The notes beneath the pieces were generated by a model. That model saw only the letters and a program-made list of their open reading frames with translations, did not search any database and was not told where the DNA came from. A program made the translations under genes and the position numbers. A stretch of 64,000 nt of DNA from Sporomusa malonica (lineage in GTDB: Bacteria > Bacillota > Negativicutes > Sporomusales > Sporomusaceae). Position 1 is the stretch's first letter. The number at the start of each line of letters is the position of its first letter. Below are positions 54,417-63,146 of this stretch, one piece after another. Location of the stretch: positions 1,140 to 65,139 of the forward strand of contig NZ_FWXI01000006.1 in the NCBI RefSeq assembly GCF_900176355.1, in the 5' to 3' direction.

Positions 54417-55790
54417 TTACCCTCCTAGCGTTATTTTTCTGTACCAACCTGCCCCGCCGCTCGTACCGGCAGTAATTCCGCCACTAACACTAACTACCCC
54501 CTCATCACTGATATATTTTTTTGCTGCAATAACACATACGCCACCGCCGCCACCGCCGTTGCTGCTTAGTCCATTTAAATTTATTTGACCGTTAAACAAT
54601 ACAGATTCTGAGTTAATCTGGCAATAACCACCGCCGTAGCCGCCGGAGCCGCCGTCTACAACTCCACATCCTCCGAGTGCTATTTCGCCGCTACTAATTA
54701 TAGCGTTTTGTATGGGCAATGTAGGAGTGTTACCGCTTGTTGCAGCCACAAATACACTTTTAAATTTTGATGCGCTTGTGCCGCCTGCGCCGCCGCCAGT
54801 ACCGTCAAAGTTAGTCGCTACTCCATTACCATTAATCGTTCCGTTAACAATACAAACATTTTGGCATTTAATTATTAAAAACCCAGGATCACCAATTGTA
54901 ATTGTATGGTTTGTATTTAAAACAAAGTTGCGGTAATGGTGCTCACCCGACAAAGTAACATTTCCAGCGCTAACAAAATCACCTTCGGATCCATCGCCTA
55001 AGTCTCTAAGGTGCCAAGGATATTCGGCAGGCAGTAGCGAGTCAACCAGCGTACCTATTTTTTGATAGCTAACCGCAACTAACTTACCAGCATCCACCGA
55101 GTTAAACTGTATAGTTCCGGTGTTCCAACTATCGTCGCCGTCTGCCGACGTTGAATAATCAGGCCAGAACTGCCCCGCTGTTGGCGTTGTGGCTACCTCA
55201 GACATACTGCTGTTGATATATACTGGCGTTGCAATGCTGTGACTGGTGGCCGTAGTAGAGTCATAACCGCGCGTTACGGTTAAATTATTTAATATGTAAA
55301 TCTCGGCAGCGTTAAGATGCGTTGTTGCTATTGTGCCGTTATGACCACGTTTTACGGTCAGCGTACTACCACTAACAGCAGTAACAAATAATTGTTCGTT
55401 ATCAATTTTTATTACGTTACCGACCAAAAACTCCGATCCGGTTGTTACCGTGCAAGTCGTTGCCGTAGTCGATGTAATTGCGGCCGACAATGTTGTTGCG
55501 ACGCTGCTGCTGGACTTGGCTGTTACCTGCAGCTTTTCGCTGTCTACTGTCAACACTTCGTCTGCACTGTGGCTGTCCGGATTTGTCACGGTAACATAGT
55601 TTTGCGTGTCTGTGATGGCGGCAACTAAAAAATCCATCACACGCATTGTCAGCGTCGATGGATTTGCCTTGTATGGCACCTCTCGCAACCGTATTGTAAA
55701 CGGGCTGCTATTAGGTATTATATGTACTTCATTTGTAACGCTAACGGCCTGTAGGCTGTTTTGAAACGGGTCATAACGATAATCACTCAT
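54417..55790 (-). CDS. Phage tail fibre with glycine-rich C-terminal domain
   Basis: 457 residues. Ser/Thr/Val-rich beta repeats from 60 to 200 (TVTTGSEFLVGNVIKIDNEQLFVTAVSGSTLTVKRGHNGT and similar) precede a glycine-rich end with GGGAGG, GGSGGYGGGY and GGGGGG runs. Glycine-rich domains of this sort form polyglycine II receptor tips in some phage adhesins. GGGGGATG precedes ATG 55790, which overlaps the tail-hub stop (ATGA). No enzymatic motif. Confidence 0.75.
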   Translation of the reverse strand: MSDYRYDPFQNSLQAVSVTNEVHIIPNSSPFTIRLREVPYKANPSTLTMRVMDFLVAAITDTQNYVTVTNPDSHSADEVLTVDSEKLQVTAKSSSSVATTLSAAITSTTATTCTVTTGSEFLVGNVIKIDNEQLFVTAVSGSTLTVKRGHNGTIATTHLNAAEIYILNNLTVTRGYDSTTATSHSIATPVYINSSMSEVATTPTAGQFWPDYSTSADGDDSWNTGTIQFNSVDAGKLVAVSYQKIGTLVDSLLPAEYPWHLRDLGDGSEGDFVSAGNVTLSGEHHYRNFVLNTNHTITIGDPGFLIIKCQNVCIVNGTINGNGVATNFDGTGGGAGGTSASKFKSVFVAATSGNTPTLPIQNAIISSGEIALGGCGVVDGGSGGYGGGYCQINSESVLFNGQINLNGLSSNGGGGGGVCVIAAKKYISDEGVVSVSGGITAGTSGGAGWYRKITLGG

Positions 55791-56989
55791 GTTACATCCC
55801 CCAGGTATTCATTGTTTTTAATGTCGCGGTTTAATTTAAGCAACCATCCATCAATTCGATTTTTGGAGTGGTCGCCTAGCTCGATCTCAGGAATAATTCC
55901 CTTTGAAGATATTTTGTACTTAACTTTAGTAATGGGGAAATCATACCGGTTTTGGCCGTCCTCGCTGATTATCCTGGCCTTGCCATCAGTTGTTATTTTC
56001 CTTGCTTTTAAAACGCCGGCAGAATCGTAATACAGCACCGATAATCCTTTAATATCAGCCTTTTTAGTAGCTGCCTTAGACTTATTTAACTGACTCTGCC
56101 CCCAGCGATCTGTATCGGCCTGGTTAACCGCTGATGGTATGGTAAGCACCGTTTGTCTGACTCCATAATTTTTCTGACTTTCTGCGTCTTGATATGGCCC
56201 GGAAAACTCGGCATCTGTGCTGCCGGACTTAACAAAAATATAGTTATACACATCGTCTAACGTTTCGGAGGGCTCAAACTCGCTGATATGTTTACCCACC
56301 CAGAAACGGGCCTGCTCATTAATTTCGTCCGAGATAGGCTTAAAGTAAAATTCCCGGTACTCATCCACGCCATAAACATAATCACCAGCAAACTCTGCGA
56401 GCTGCTCCAAGGCATCCTTGCAGTTAACATAGGTAAATTTTAGCTTGCTGGCAATATATTCAGTTGAGATTATTTTTGACGACCGATAAACTACGTCTTT
56501 TTGCGGCTCGATAATACGAGATACAATATCCTTCACGATGTCGGCAATATCCATATTCTCGTATGTTTTATTGACCAGGCAATATTCAACCTGGTTATAA
56601 TACCCATGGCCTGAGTACTTAAACGTTTTTTGAGTGCTGCCTAGTAATGGTTTTTCAATAATCTCGCCTGAGTACCAGGGGGCAACGTCGTTAAATAAAT
56701 GGATGTCAATCCTGGTCCCGTAACTTATAATAGGCTGATAACTGCCAAATTCAATCTCAAGCGCCCCGCATCCAGTATCCGCGATTTCAAATTCCAGGCT
56801 AATAATAGGATTGTTTTGTATTTCGCTGCCGTACTCAGCTATTCTACTGCCGTCAGAGTTGTATATTTTTACCGCGTAGGAGTCTTTTACCAGCGGCGGA
56901 CTAAACTTTGTCGTGCCTCCACTGGCAGCCCCTACACGTCCAGTAAATATATACCGCCCAAACAGTTTTTTGCCGAATATAAAATTCAT
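55787..56989 (-). CDS. Phage tail hub protein (Gp37-like)
   Basis: 400 residues from ATG 56989, which overlaps the Dit stop (TAATG). Order DSYAVKIYNSDGSRIAEYGS, FEIADTGCGALEIEF and APWYSGEI fits the hub/adaptor proteins of siphoviruses of the ReqiPepy6 Gp37 type, which follow Dit and carry the fibres. Rich in beta strands without an obvious peptidase or lysozyme domain, so tail-associated lysis is not encoded here. Confidence 0.8.
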   Translation of the reverse strand: MNFIFGKKLFGRYIFTGRVGAASGGTTKFSPPLVKDSYAVKIYNSDGSRIAEYGSEIQNNPIISLEFEIADTGCGALEIEFGSYQPIISYGTRIDIHLFNDVAPWYSGEIIEKPLLGSTQKTFKYSGHGYYNQVEYCLVNKTYENMDIADIVKDIVSRIIEPQKDVVYRSSKIISTEYIASKLKFTYVNCKDALEQLAEFAGDYVYGVDEYREFYFKPISDEINEQARFWVGKHISEFEPSETLDDVYNYIFVKSGSTDAEFSGPYQDAESQKNYGVRQTVLTIPSAVNQADTDRWGQSQLNKSKAATKKADIKGLSVLYYDSAGVLKARKITTDGKARIISEDGQNRYDFPITKVKYKISSKGIIPEIELGDHSKNRIDGWLLKLNRDIKNNEYLGDVT

Positions 56990-57732
56990 TACAACCACCG
57001 CCGCGTAAATTCAAAGTCAATTACACAATCTTCGCCTGCATAGGTTATTTCGTTTTCCCCAGGGAGCAATTTCAGAAACGTCCCGTTAAATGCGTTCAGC
57101 GAGTTTGCTGTCCCCCTGTAGACTGTGCCATTCTGACAGTCAATTTTAACAGTAGAACCGGCAGTTAGTTGCAAGTCAGCATACTGAAACTGCCGGTTTT
57201 CGTCTGTGATATTCGTAATTAAAATACTTGGGCAAGTATTAGTGGCTGTAATCGTAATTACAGGCGATACATCAATATTGCCGGGGTTATCAATAATCAA
57301 TGTTTTTGGTGTCTCGGTGATCGTTCGGCGCTCAATAATACTGCCCGTGTCGTACCAAAACGGGTCAATTGCCTTAAGCGTGACGGTTAATTTTGACCTG
57401 ACAAACTGAAAACCTTTAAACCATTCATGAGTGTCTTTTGACATACATTCAATATTCATGTATCTGTCGTCACGCACGAACAGTTTATACTTTTTTTGGT
57501 TAAACGCAGCCAGTAAACTATTGTACTGCTGATCGTGATCAAGCCGATTTACCCCAAATATATAGACTTCAACTTCGATAGTTTTGCTGTCAACCTTACC
57601 GTCCCCGGTTTCAATTCGACCATGGGAATAAGCCCTGGTTTCGTCATCAGTACGGATCGTGTGACCACCAAGACCGTCAACGCTGGCCAGTTCGGGGAGT
57701 AAGAATGTTTTATTGTTTTTTACGATTTTCAT
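56989..57732 (-). CDS. Phage distal tail protein (Dit)
   Basis: 247 residues, sipho_tail family: N-terminal ring domain (LASVDGLGGHTIRTDDETRAYSHGRIETGD, YIFGVNRLDHDQQYNSLLAAFNQKKYKLFVRDDRYMN) and C-terminal jelly-roll (NPGNIDVSPVITITATNTCPSILITNIT). Forms the hexameric hub between tail tube and baseplate. Location directly after the tape measure is classical. Three bases lie between the two genes. Confidence 0.85.
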   Translation of the reverse strand: MKIVKNNKTFLLPELASVDGLGGHTIRTDDETRAYSHGRIETGDGKVDSKTIEVEVYIFGVNRLDHDQQYNSLLAAFNQKKYKLFVRDDRYMNIECMSKDTHEWFKGFQFVRSKLTVTLKAIDPFWYDTGSIIERRTITETPKTLIIDNPGNIDVSPVITITATNTCPSILITNITDENRQFQYADLQLTAGSTVKIDCQNGTVYRGTANSLNAFNGTFLKLLPGENEITYAGEDCVIDFEFTRRWL

Positions 57733-57735
57733 ATG

Positions 57736-60456
57736 TTACCCCCTCATGGCTGACGTTACGATTTTACCAAGGCCGGTCATTACGTCGTTTAGGTCAACTT
57801 CGGTATGTATCCCACCATAATTGTTTTGCGTGACGGTTGCCGGTTGTTGATTTGATAGGCCGATTTTTTTAAGTATGCGGTCACTAAGCCCGCCGGCAGA
57901 TTGATACCTACTTGATAGGCTGGATAACGACGGGCCGGTTACTAGGCCGCCAGCGGCGAAACCCGGAATTTGACCAGTTTGATTCATGTAGTTTAGGTTG
58001 TCGACTCCGATTGACTTTGTGGCAGCCGCGTTAACCATATACTCGCCGTCTGATCCCCACATTAATATGCTGTCTGATGTGCCTGTGCCTGGGCCGGATA
58101 TTGGGCCGCCAGTGGCAAAACCTGTTATTCCAGCCAACCCCATAGATAGACCTACAGTGGCACCAATACCCGCCATTGCGGGCGCAGAGTTTGCACCAAA
58201 TGAAGCCAGCGAAACCATTGCCGCTGCTGGAGCCCATGCTAAAGCTACTGCTTTACCTGCTAGAGCACTGGCTAATACTTGCTCTCCCATGGCTGCTTCA
58301 CCAAACAGTGCCATCATAATTCTACCGGCAATCCATTTTGCAACAAAGTCAGCCACAACCTTAAGCATTGACTTACCAAGAGACTTAAACGCATCACTGG
58401 CACTTTGGGCGCCTGTAATAATGTCAGAAAAGGCAGTTCCTAATCCGGTCAGAGCAGTACTGTACATGTCAGCCGTCAATTGCGAAGTCGTTGCATTTGC
58501 CTGCAGATACGCTTGCTGGTAGGTGTCCATCATAGTCTGTTGGGCTTCGTAATTATTTAGTCGCATTGCAGTATCTTCAGTCAAGAATGCTTGCAATTGA
58601 GCTAAGTCACCAGAATAACGAATCTCCTGCAGTGTATCATGTAAAGAGTTAGCCGATAGTTCGTATTGCTCGTATTTAGCCCACATTTGCTGGTTAACTT
58701 GGTCAATTAATGTGTTTTTTTCAACCTGCGCCATGGTAGTATCATTGATTGCCTTAATTCTGGCCTGGCGCTCATTCTCAATATCTTGCAGGACGCTTGA
58801 ACCACGACTATAATTAGCTACGCCTTGACGAACATTGTTGATTTCCTCCATGGCAGCCGCTATTCCGGACGCTTCATTGCGGGCTATTTCAATGCGTTTT
58901 TGAGCGTACATTTCGTTAACACGGGTAACATCGCGAGAATAGTTTTCGTTGGCTACCTTGGATTCTTCGAGTGTGGCAAGTTGTTCGTCGCGCCAGATAT
59001 CGGTTTGTTCTAGTTCGGATTTGGTGAGTTGCACCCACTCGCGTTCAATGGATTCAGTAGTTGATTTGGCTTTTTCTTTGAGTTCATCCATTGCGTCACT
59101 AGCACTGCCCCCACCAGCACCGCCACCCGATGGTATTTCAGGCATTGTCGGCGAAGTAACAGTTGTATTCCACGCAGGCAATTTATTGCTATCTTCCGAC
59201 CGCCGAAAGTCAGCAAGGCTATTAACCGCGTACTCCATCTTTTTTAATTCAGCCATTCCCTTTGCTGCGTAAATAGCAGAGTTGCCAACATTAATTAATT
59301 CATATGATAGTTCACCAGCATTGCTATTTACGGCAACCATACTGCCTGCCCCGGTAAACATAGCATCGGCTAATGCGTGGGTTTCCGCTGTTGATTTTGA
59401 TGACTGATAGGCTACTGTTACCAATGTTATACCTAACGCTGCACCGATAGCCATTAACGGCCCCATTGAAATACCAAGTGCTGTACTGGCAATAGCTGCA
59501 CTGTACATTGCAGGGATCATTCTAGCTATCAGTGCGCCAGTTACACCAGAAATAGCAATCTCCACACTAGCAGGAACCATGTCAACCATTGCCCCGCCAA
59601 TGCCCATAGACTTAGCTTTTGTGCTAAATTCTTCAAGTGTTGCTAGTGCGTTAGTTGTTACGCCTTTTAAGTCAAATGCCGTAACAATATCTTCACCAAC
59701 TTTTCGCATTGTGGCGCTGGCTTTGTCTTGGATATTTGACATTATGCCGGTTATGGTTTGGCTTTGTTTTTGCATCATGCCGCCGTATTTAGTGCTCATT
59801 TGAGCAATCATTCCAGCAATAGCGGTGTTGCCATTTATGGCTTTCTTTTCAGCCATATCCATTGCGGTCGCCACATCTGTTCCAATTGCCTTGGCTAACA
59901 TTTCCCATGCCGGGATACCGGCTTCTGCCAATTGATTCATCTCTTCTGCACTTACTCGTTGCTTAGCCTTCATTTGTGCAAACGCTAATGTTACTCTGTC
60001 CAGCACTTCAGTACTTCCGCCAACAGCGGCAACAGCATCACCAAAAGCGGTTAATGACGGCAATATTTCCTGAACAGTAAAACCCATTGCCAGCATGCGC
60101 TTAGAGCCAGTTACAAGACCATCAAAAGTAAATGGTGTTTTCTCTGCGTACACTTGCAGTTTCTGTAAAAAATCATTAGCTGCTTGCGCAGAACCTAGCA
60201 TGGTTTCGAAAGCAATGCGGTTCTGTTCCATATCAGCAGCCATTTTAACAGCCTTTACACCAACAGCCCCCATGGCTATAGATATAGCACCCATAGCAGC
60301 ACCAGTAGCGTCTACCGTCGCTTGGCTTGCCGCCATACCTTCTGAGCCAAATGCTCGTCTTAGTTGGCGCTGACTTGCTGCAATCTCCTTGCGGAATTGA
60401 CTTGAATTAGCGCCTATTTTTACCATTAATTCAGCGATTGTTGCTATTTTATTCAC
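57736..60456 (-). CDS. Phage tail tape measure protein
   Basis: About 906 residues. N-terminal region (ELMVKIGANSSQFRKEIAASQRQLRRAF) and the TIGR01760-like core (FETMLGSAQAANDFLQKLQVYAEKTPFTFDGL, GIPAWEMLAKAIGTDVATAMDMAEKKAINGNTAIAGM), then coiled-coil-prone and membrane-active segments. Sets tail length. The start is unusual: AGGAGG overlaps the GTG at 60456, while seven bases beyond it comes ATA GCA ACA ATC GCT, where one expects ATG. Initiation at GTG or at the ATA (60447) are both open. Confidence 0.92.
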   Translation of the reverse strand: MNKIATIAELMVKIGANSSQFRKEIAASQRQLRRAFGSEGMAASQATVDATGAAMGAISIAMGAVGVKAVKMAADMEQNRIAFETMLGSAQAANDFLQKLQVYAEKTPFTFDGLVTGSKRMLAMGFTVQEILPSLTAFGDAVAAVGGSTEVLDRVTLAFAQMKAKQRVSAEEMNQLAEAGIPAWEMLAKAIGTDVATAMDMAEKKAINGNTAIAGMIAQMSTKYGGMMQKQSQTITGIMSNIQDKASATMRKVGEDIVTAFDLKGVTTNALATLEEFSTKAKSMGIGGAMVDMVPASVEIAISGVTGALIARMIPAMYSAAIASTALGISMGPLMAIGAALGITLVTVAYQSSKSTAETHALADAMFTGAGSMVAVNSNAGELSYELINVGNSAIYAAKGMAELKKMEYAVNSLADFRRSEDSNKLPAWNTTVTSPTMPEIPSGGGAGGGSASDAMDELKEKAKSTTESIEREWVQLTKSELEQTDIWRDEQLATLEESKVANENYSRDVTRVNEMYAQKRIEIARNEASGIAAAMEEINNVRQGVANYSRGSSVLQDIENERQARIKAINDTTMAQVEKNTLIDQVNQQMWAKYEQYELSANSLHDTLQEIRYSGDLAQLQAFLTEDTAMRLNNYEAQQTMMDTYQQAYLQANATTSQLTADMYSTALTGLGTAFSDIITGAQSASDAFKSLGKSMLKVVADFVAKWIAGRIMMALFGEAAMGEQVLASALAGKAVALAWAPAAAMVSLASFGANSAPAMAGIGATVGLSMGLAGITGFATGGPISGPGTGTSDSILMWGSDGEYMVNAAATKSIGVDNLNYMNQTGQIPGFAAGGLVTGPSLSSLSSRYQSAGGLSDRILKKIGLSNQQPATVTQNNYGGIHTEVDLNDVMTGLGKIVTSAMRG

Positions 60457-60516
60457 CTCCTAACCCGCAAATAAAAAAAACAGCCAATAAATTGACCGTT
60501 TTCAACACAATATTTA

Positions 60517-60545
60517 TTGATAAATTCAGACAAACTATATAGAAT
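60517..60545 (+). promoter_or_regulatory. Promoter of the antisense accessory gene
   Basis: TTGATA (60517-60522), 17 bases, TAGAAT (60540-60545), 23 bases before the ATG of the exported plus-strand protein. It would work independently of the phage late promoter. Confidence 0.65.
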
Positions 60546-60567
60546 GGTAGAAAAAGGATGGTGCTAC

Positions 60568-61158
60568 ATGCGAAAAATAATATTATTGCTACTTGTTTTA
60601 TTGGTAGCTTTTTATGCTAGTGCAACCGCCAGCGACAAACCAACCATAGGTATTTTTATGGAGGCGCCTATTACTTTCGTCAATAACGAAACGGTTAGAA
60701 AAACAGTTCCAGAAAAAACAATGAGTTTCTTCCCTAAAAATACTTTTAATGTATTGCCATTTGACACTACAAGTATGGAGCTAAGAACATATAAAGAAGA
60801 TAATCGAATGATTGTAAATCAATATTTTTCAAAACCTGTAAACAGAGAAGACATACAAAAAATCGCCAAAGGATTAAATTGCGACTACGCTTTGTTTATA
60901 ATTATCAGCAATGATGCTCCACGGGTTAGCGCTGGTCTGTTTTCAATGTCATTCAGAACCACTGTTACATGCGATGTTCGATTATTAGATGTAGCAACAG
61001 GTAAATATCTTACCAGCAAACAAATCGTTAAAGATGGATCAAGTACGGCAATTTATATGGGGGCACCGTCGTTTGATAATGCATATAGAGAGGCTTTAGG
61101 TAAGGCGTTGGATGAATTAACGATTGATACGTCGGTAATGATTAAACAATGCGAATAG
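60568..61158 (+). CDS. Exported accessory (moron) protein within the tail genes
   Basis: 196 residues from ATG 60568; the first 20 are a signal peptide (RKIILLLLVLLVAFYASATA). The rest (DKPTIGIFMEAPITFVNNETVRKTVPEKT, DIQKIAKGLNCDYALFIIIS, VTCDVRLLDVATGKYLTSKQIV) is reminiscent of exported lipoprotein-like or curli-assembly-type proteins of diderms, but I cannot name a family. It lies on the opposite strand to all tail genes, with its own promoter and terminator, so it is probably expressed from the lysogen. Likely changes the host envelope; inference. Confidence 0.75.
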   Translation: MRKIILLLLVLLVAFYASATASDKPTIGIFMEAPITFVNNETVRKTVPEKTMSFFPKNTFNVLPFDTTSMELRTYKEDNRMIVNQYFSKPVNREDIQKIAKGLNCDYALFIIISNDAPRVSAGLFSMSFRTTVTCDVRLLDVATGKYLTSKQIVKDGSSTAIYMGAPSFDNAYREALGKALDELTIDTSVMIKQCE

Positions 61159-61180
61159 CCGCTCAGCTAGAGTGGTTTTT
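61159..61180 (+). terminator. Terminator of the accessory gene
   Basis: CCGCTC pairs with GAGTGG (one G-U) around five bases, followed by TTTTT. Placed at the stop codon and insulating the convergent tail genes. Confidence 0.75.
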
Positions 61181-61517
61181 ACTTTAACTGTTCTTTGAAC
61201 GTTTCTCGTAAATGCGCTTCTTCTTGTTTTTTGTCTCGTTTAACGGTTTTTTTCTGCCTTAAAGGCTTTAACAAGTCACCGAACTTTACAGGCTTTTTGG
61301 TATGTACCGACATCTGGCAAGCTGTAAAATATGCAAGCAGGTTTTCATCGCGCTCTTGTCGCCAAACATAGCCATCCCATAACTGCAAAAACTCAGTTAC
61401 CTGCAACCGTTCGAATTGCTCGGGCAGTAAATTTAAAGGACCATACGCGATTGGCTCGGCCCATTTAAGCCAGTCATGAAAAGAGGAGACAACGTTTTTT
61501 TCGTTGTCTCCTACTCG
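61179..61517 (-). CDS. Tail assembly chaperone, frameshift extension (T part of GT)
   Basis: This frame is open from 61517 to the stop at 61179 (112 residues: DNEKNVVSSFHDWLKWAEPIAYGPLNLLPEQFERLQVTEFLQLWDGYVWRQ...). It has no good start of its own; the TTG at 61406 lacks a ribosome site. It is entered from the G gene by a -1 frameshift at 61517-61523, giving a GT fusion of about 236 residues. In lambda-like phages the G to GT ratio is fixed this way, and the T part holds the tail protein while G coats the tape measure. Confidence 0.85.
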   Translation of the reverse strand, partial: RVGDNEKNVVSSFHDWLKWAEPIAYGPLNLLPEQFERLQVTEFLQLWDGYVWRQERDENLLAYFTACQMSVHTKKPVKFGDLLKPLRQKKTVKRDKKQEEAHLRETFKEQLK

Positions 61518-61523
61518 TTTTTT
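61485..61523 (-). promoter_or_regulatory. Programmed -1 ribosomal frameshift signal
   Basis: Slippery heptamer A-AAA-AAC at 61517-61523, in the zero frame of G (GTA AAA AAC GAG TAG). Five bases later a perfect ten-base stem begins: GGAGACAACG (61502-61511) with CGTTGTCTCC (61485-61494), seven A in the loop. Stop codon, spacer and stem fit the classical arrangement exactly. Confidence 0.92.
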
Positions 61524-61888
61524 ACTTCTACGTCCTCAGTAGGCTTAAAAAGTTCGGGATAATACTTTTCCATCGCCCGGTCAACACCTTCTTTACCAAG
61601 GGCACCACTAATGCCTATAGCATGGATAAGAGGTATTGCAATATCGTCAATTGTTCTGCCGTAATCTTCGGTCATATATTTACGCACCTTGTCTCGATAT
61701 AAATGAGGATTTAGCTTTTTCAGGCAGAGCGGCAACGCAGCAAAAACAAAGTCATAGCCAGCGTACTGGGTGGCCCAGATTTGCTGAATTGGCATTCTCA
61801 GCATCTTTTCAAGTGTCGCCGTATCGCCAATGTCAAAGCATAATTCTTCAGGTGTGCCGAATAGGTCAAACGGTATTTTTTCTTTCAT
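61511..61888 (-). CDS. Tail assembly chaperone, G part
   Basis: 125 residues from ATG 61888 behind GGGGGAAG; a GTG at 61900 is part of the ribosome site. Helical protein (TATLEKMLRMPIQQIWATQYAGYDFVFAALPLCLKKLNPHLYRDKVRKYM). Together with the frameshifted product it wraps the tape measure until the tail tube assembles. The last codons contain the slip site. Position between the major tail protein and tape measure agrees. Confidence 0.88.
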   Translation of the reverse strand: MKEKIPFDLFGTPEELCFDIGDTATLEKMLRMPIQQIWATQYAGYDFVFAALPLCLKKLNPHLYRDKVRKYMTEDYGRTIDDIAIPLIHAIGISGALGKEGVDRAMEKYYPELFKPTEDVEVKNE

Positions 61889-61943
61889 AACTTCCCCCAC
61901 AAAAATTATTGAGTGAGTTTAAGCCCCCACTCACGGCCTTAAA

Positions 61944-62699
61944 TTAAGCTGTAATCGTCACAGTAACAGTCAATGTGGCCCCGTCGCCGGTAGTAACAGT
62001 AAACGTGTATGCACCAGCCGTTAAGCCGTCCAAGTACCCGCTTAAAAGGGTCAGAGTACCAGTCGAATATGTGTAGTCAGTTGTTACTGTGATAGCAGTA
62101 GAACCGTTTTTAACACTGGAAACAGTCGTTGTTGCTGGCAAGATAGTAAATACTTTATCTGCAGCCGCTGCCAGGCTCATAGTTGCAGTAATGGGCGTGA
62201 GATCAGGCAGTAAGTTGGATAGAGCTCCAACACCTTCAAGGGTACCACTAAGCGATGCTTCGCCGTCATGCGGGGCTTCTTCTGGGAAGTCAGTAACTTG
62301 AGTCCAGCCAGTTCGATAAAGACCATTAGGATACACAAGTTTTATATTTATATCTTTTCCTTGCATATAACCTGCTTCAATTATCGCCACACCTTCTTCG
62401 TATCCGGTTTCCTCAAGCAATATAATAGCATCCAAATCAATGCCCCAGCCTTTTAAGCCTTGCTTGGTTGTTTTCCATCCGCCGGATGTTTTATGGGATA
62501 AATCAACACTGTCAGCAGAACGGTTTAAGTTCGAACTACGCTGTCCACCAACTATTTTCCATACAGGTATTGATGCTGTACCGCCATTTACATATAGCAA
62601 ATAGTCTTTACCTACCGTTGCCGAAGATGTATCAGGGTTATCCGGCAGCGTTACAGCACATAACTGCAAATCAAAATTTTTCAGTTTAAATTCTGGCAT
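61944..62699 (-). CDS. Phage major tail protein (tube) with C-terminal Ig-like domain
   Basis: 251 residues. N-terminal half is of the TP901-1 tail-tube type (GKDYLLYVNGGTASIPVWKIVGGQRSSNLNRSADSVDLSHKTSGGWKTT, DGEASLSGTLEGVG). From about 165 an added Ig-like X2 domain (SVKNGSTAITVTTDYTYSTGTLTLLSGYLDGLTAGAYTFTVTTGD), probably displayed outside the tube and able to stick to polysaccharide. TAGGAGG precedes ATG 62699. Forms the tail tube with many copies. Confidence 0.85.
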   Translation of the reverse strand: MPEFKLKNFDLQLCAVTLPDNPDTSSATVGKDYLLYVNGGTASIPVWKIVGGQRSSNLNRSADSVDLSHKTSGGWKTTKQGLKGWGIDLDAIILLEETGYEEGVAIIEAGYMQGKDINIKLVYPNGLYRTGWTQVTDFPEEAPHDGEASLSGTLEGVGALSNLLPDLTPITATMSLAAAADKVFTILPATTTVSSVKNGSTAITVTTDYTYSTGTLTLLSGYLDGLTAGAYTFTVTTGDGATLTVTVTITA

Positions 62700-62741
62700 T
62701 TTAATCCTCCTAATAATTTATTTAGGCATAAAAAATAGGCC

Positions 62742-63146
62742 TTATGGTGGGCCGGTGTTTTGGATTGTTACTTCTAACGTAAGTATGCCGTAATAATAAT
62801 CTCCGTGCCTGTTACCTTCTCCGCTTTTAACATCTTGATCTATAACCTTAAACCCATCATCAGAAAGGTCTATCGGCCAAGCAGTTAATACTTGTGTCGC
62901 ATCGGCAATCATCTTATTAACTTCATCTTTGCCGTCATAACCAGACCAAGCTTCTATTTCTAATCTTATTATTACAATATCCGTAGTTTTGTCTGGTACA
63001 ACTTCATATTTGTAATCACTAATAAGATCATAAGGCAACACAGCATCATCCGGCACGCCATCATAAACATGATATTCTTGGTTTTCGCTCAAAATAGTGA
63101 ATACAGCGGCTTGCAATTCTCTTATTGGGTTTCTGCGCCTTATCAT
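62742..63146 (-). CDS. Phage tail terminator-like protein (DUF3168 type)
   Basis: 134 residues: LQAAVFTILSENQEYHVYDGVPDDAVLPYDLI, followed by IRLEIEAWSGYDGKDEVNKMIADATQVL, the pattern of DUF3168/tail-completion proteins that cap the tail tube. ATG overlaps the preceding gene (ATGA). Its place between the HK97-gp10-like gene and the major tail protein matches. Confidence 0.8.
   Translation of the reverse strand: MIRRRNPIRELQAAVFTILSENQEYHVYDGVPDDAVLPYDLISDYKYEVVPDKTTDIVIIRLEIEAWSGYDGKDEVNKMIADATQVLTAWPIDLSDDGFKVIDQDVKSGEGNRHGDYYYGILTLEVTIQNTGPP

Noticed and set aside
61179..61406. Independent 75-residue gene with a TTG start
   Set aside because: No ribosome site at the TTG and the frame is open back to the slip site, so it is the -1 extension of the chaperone gene.
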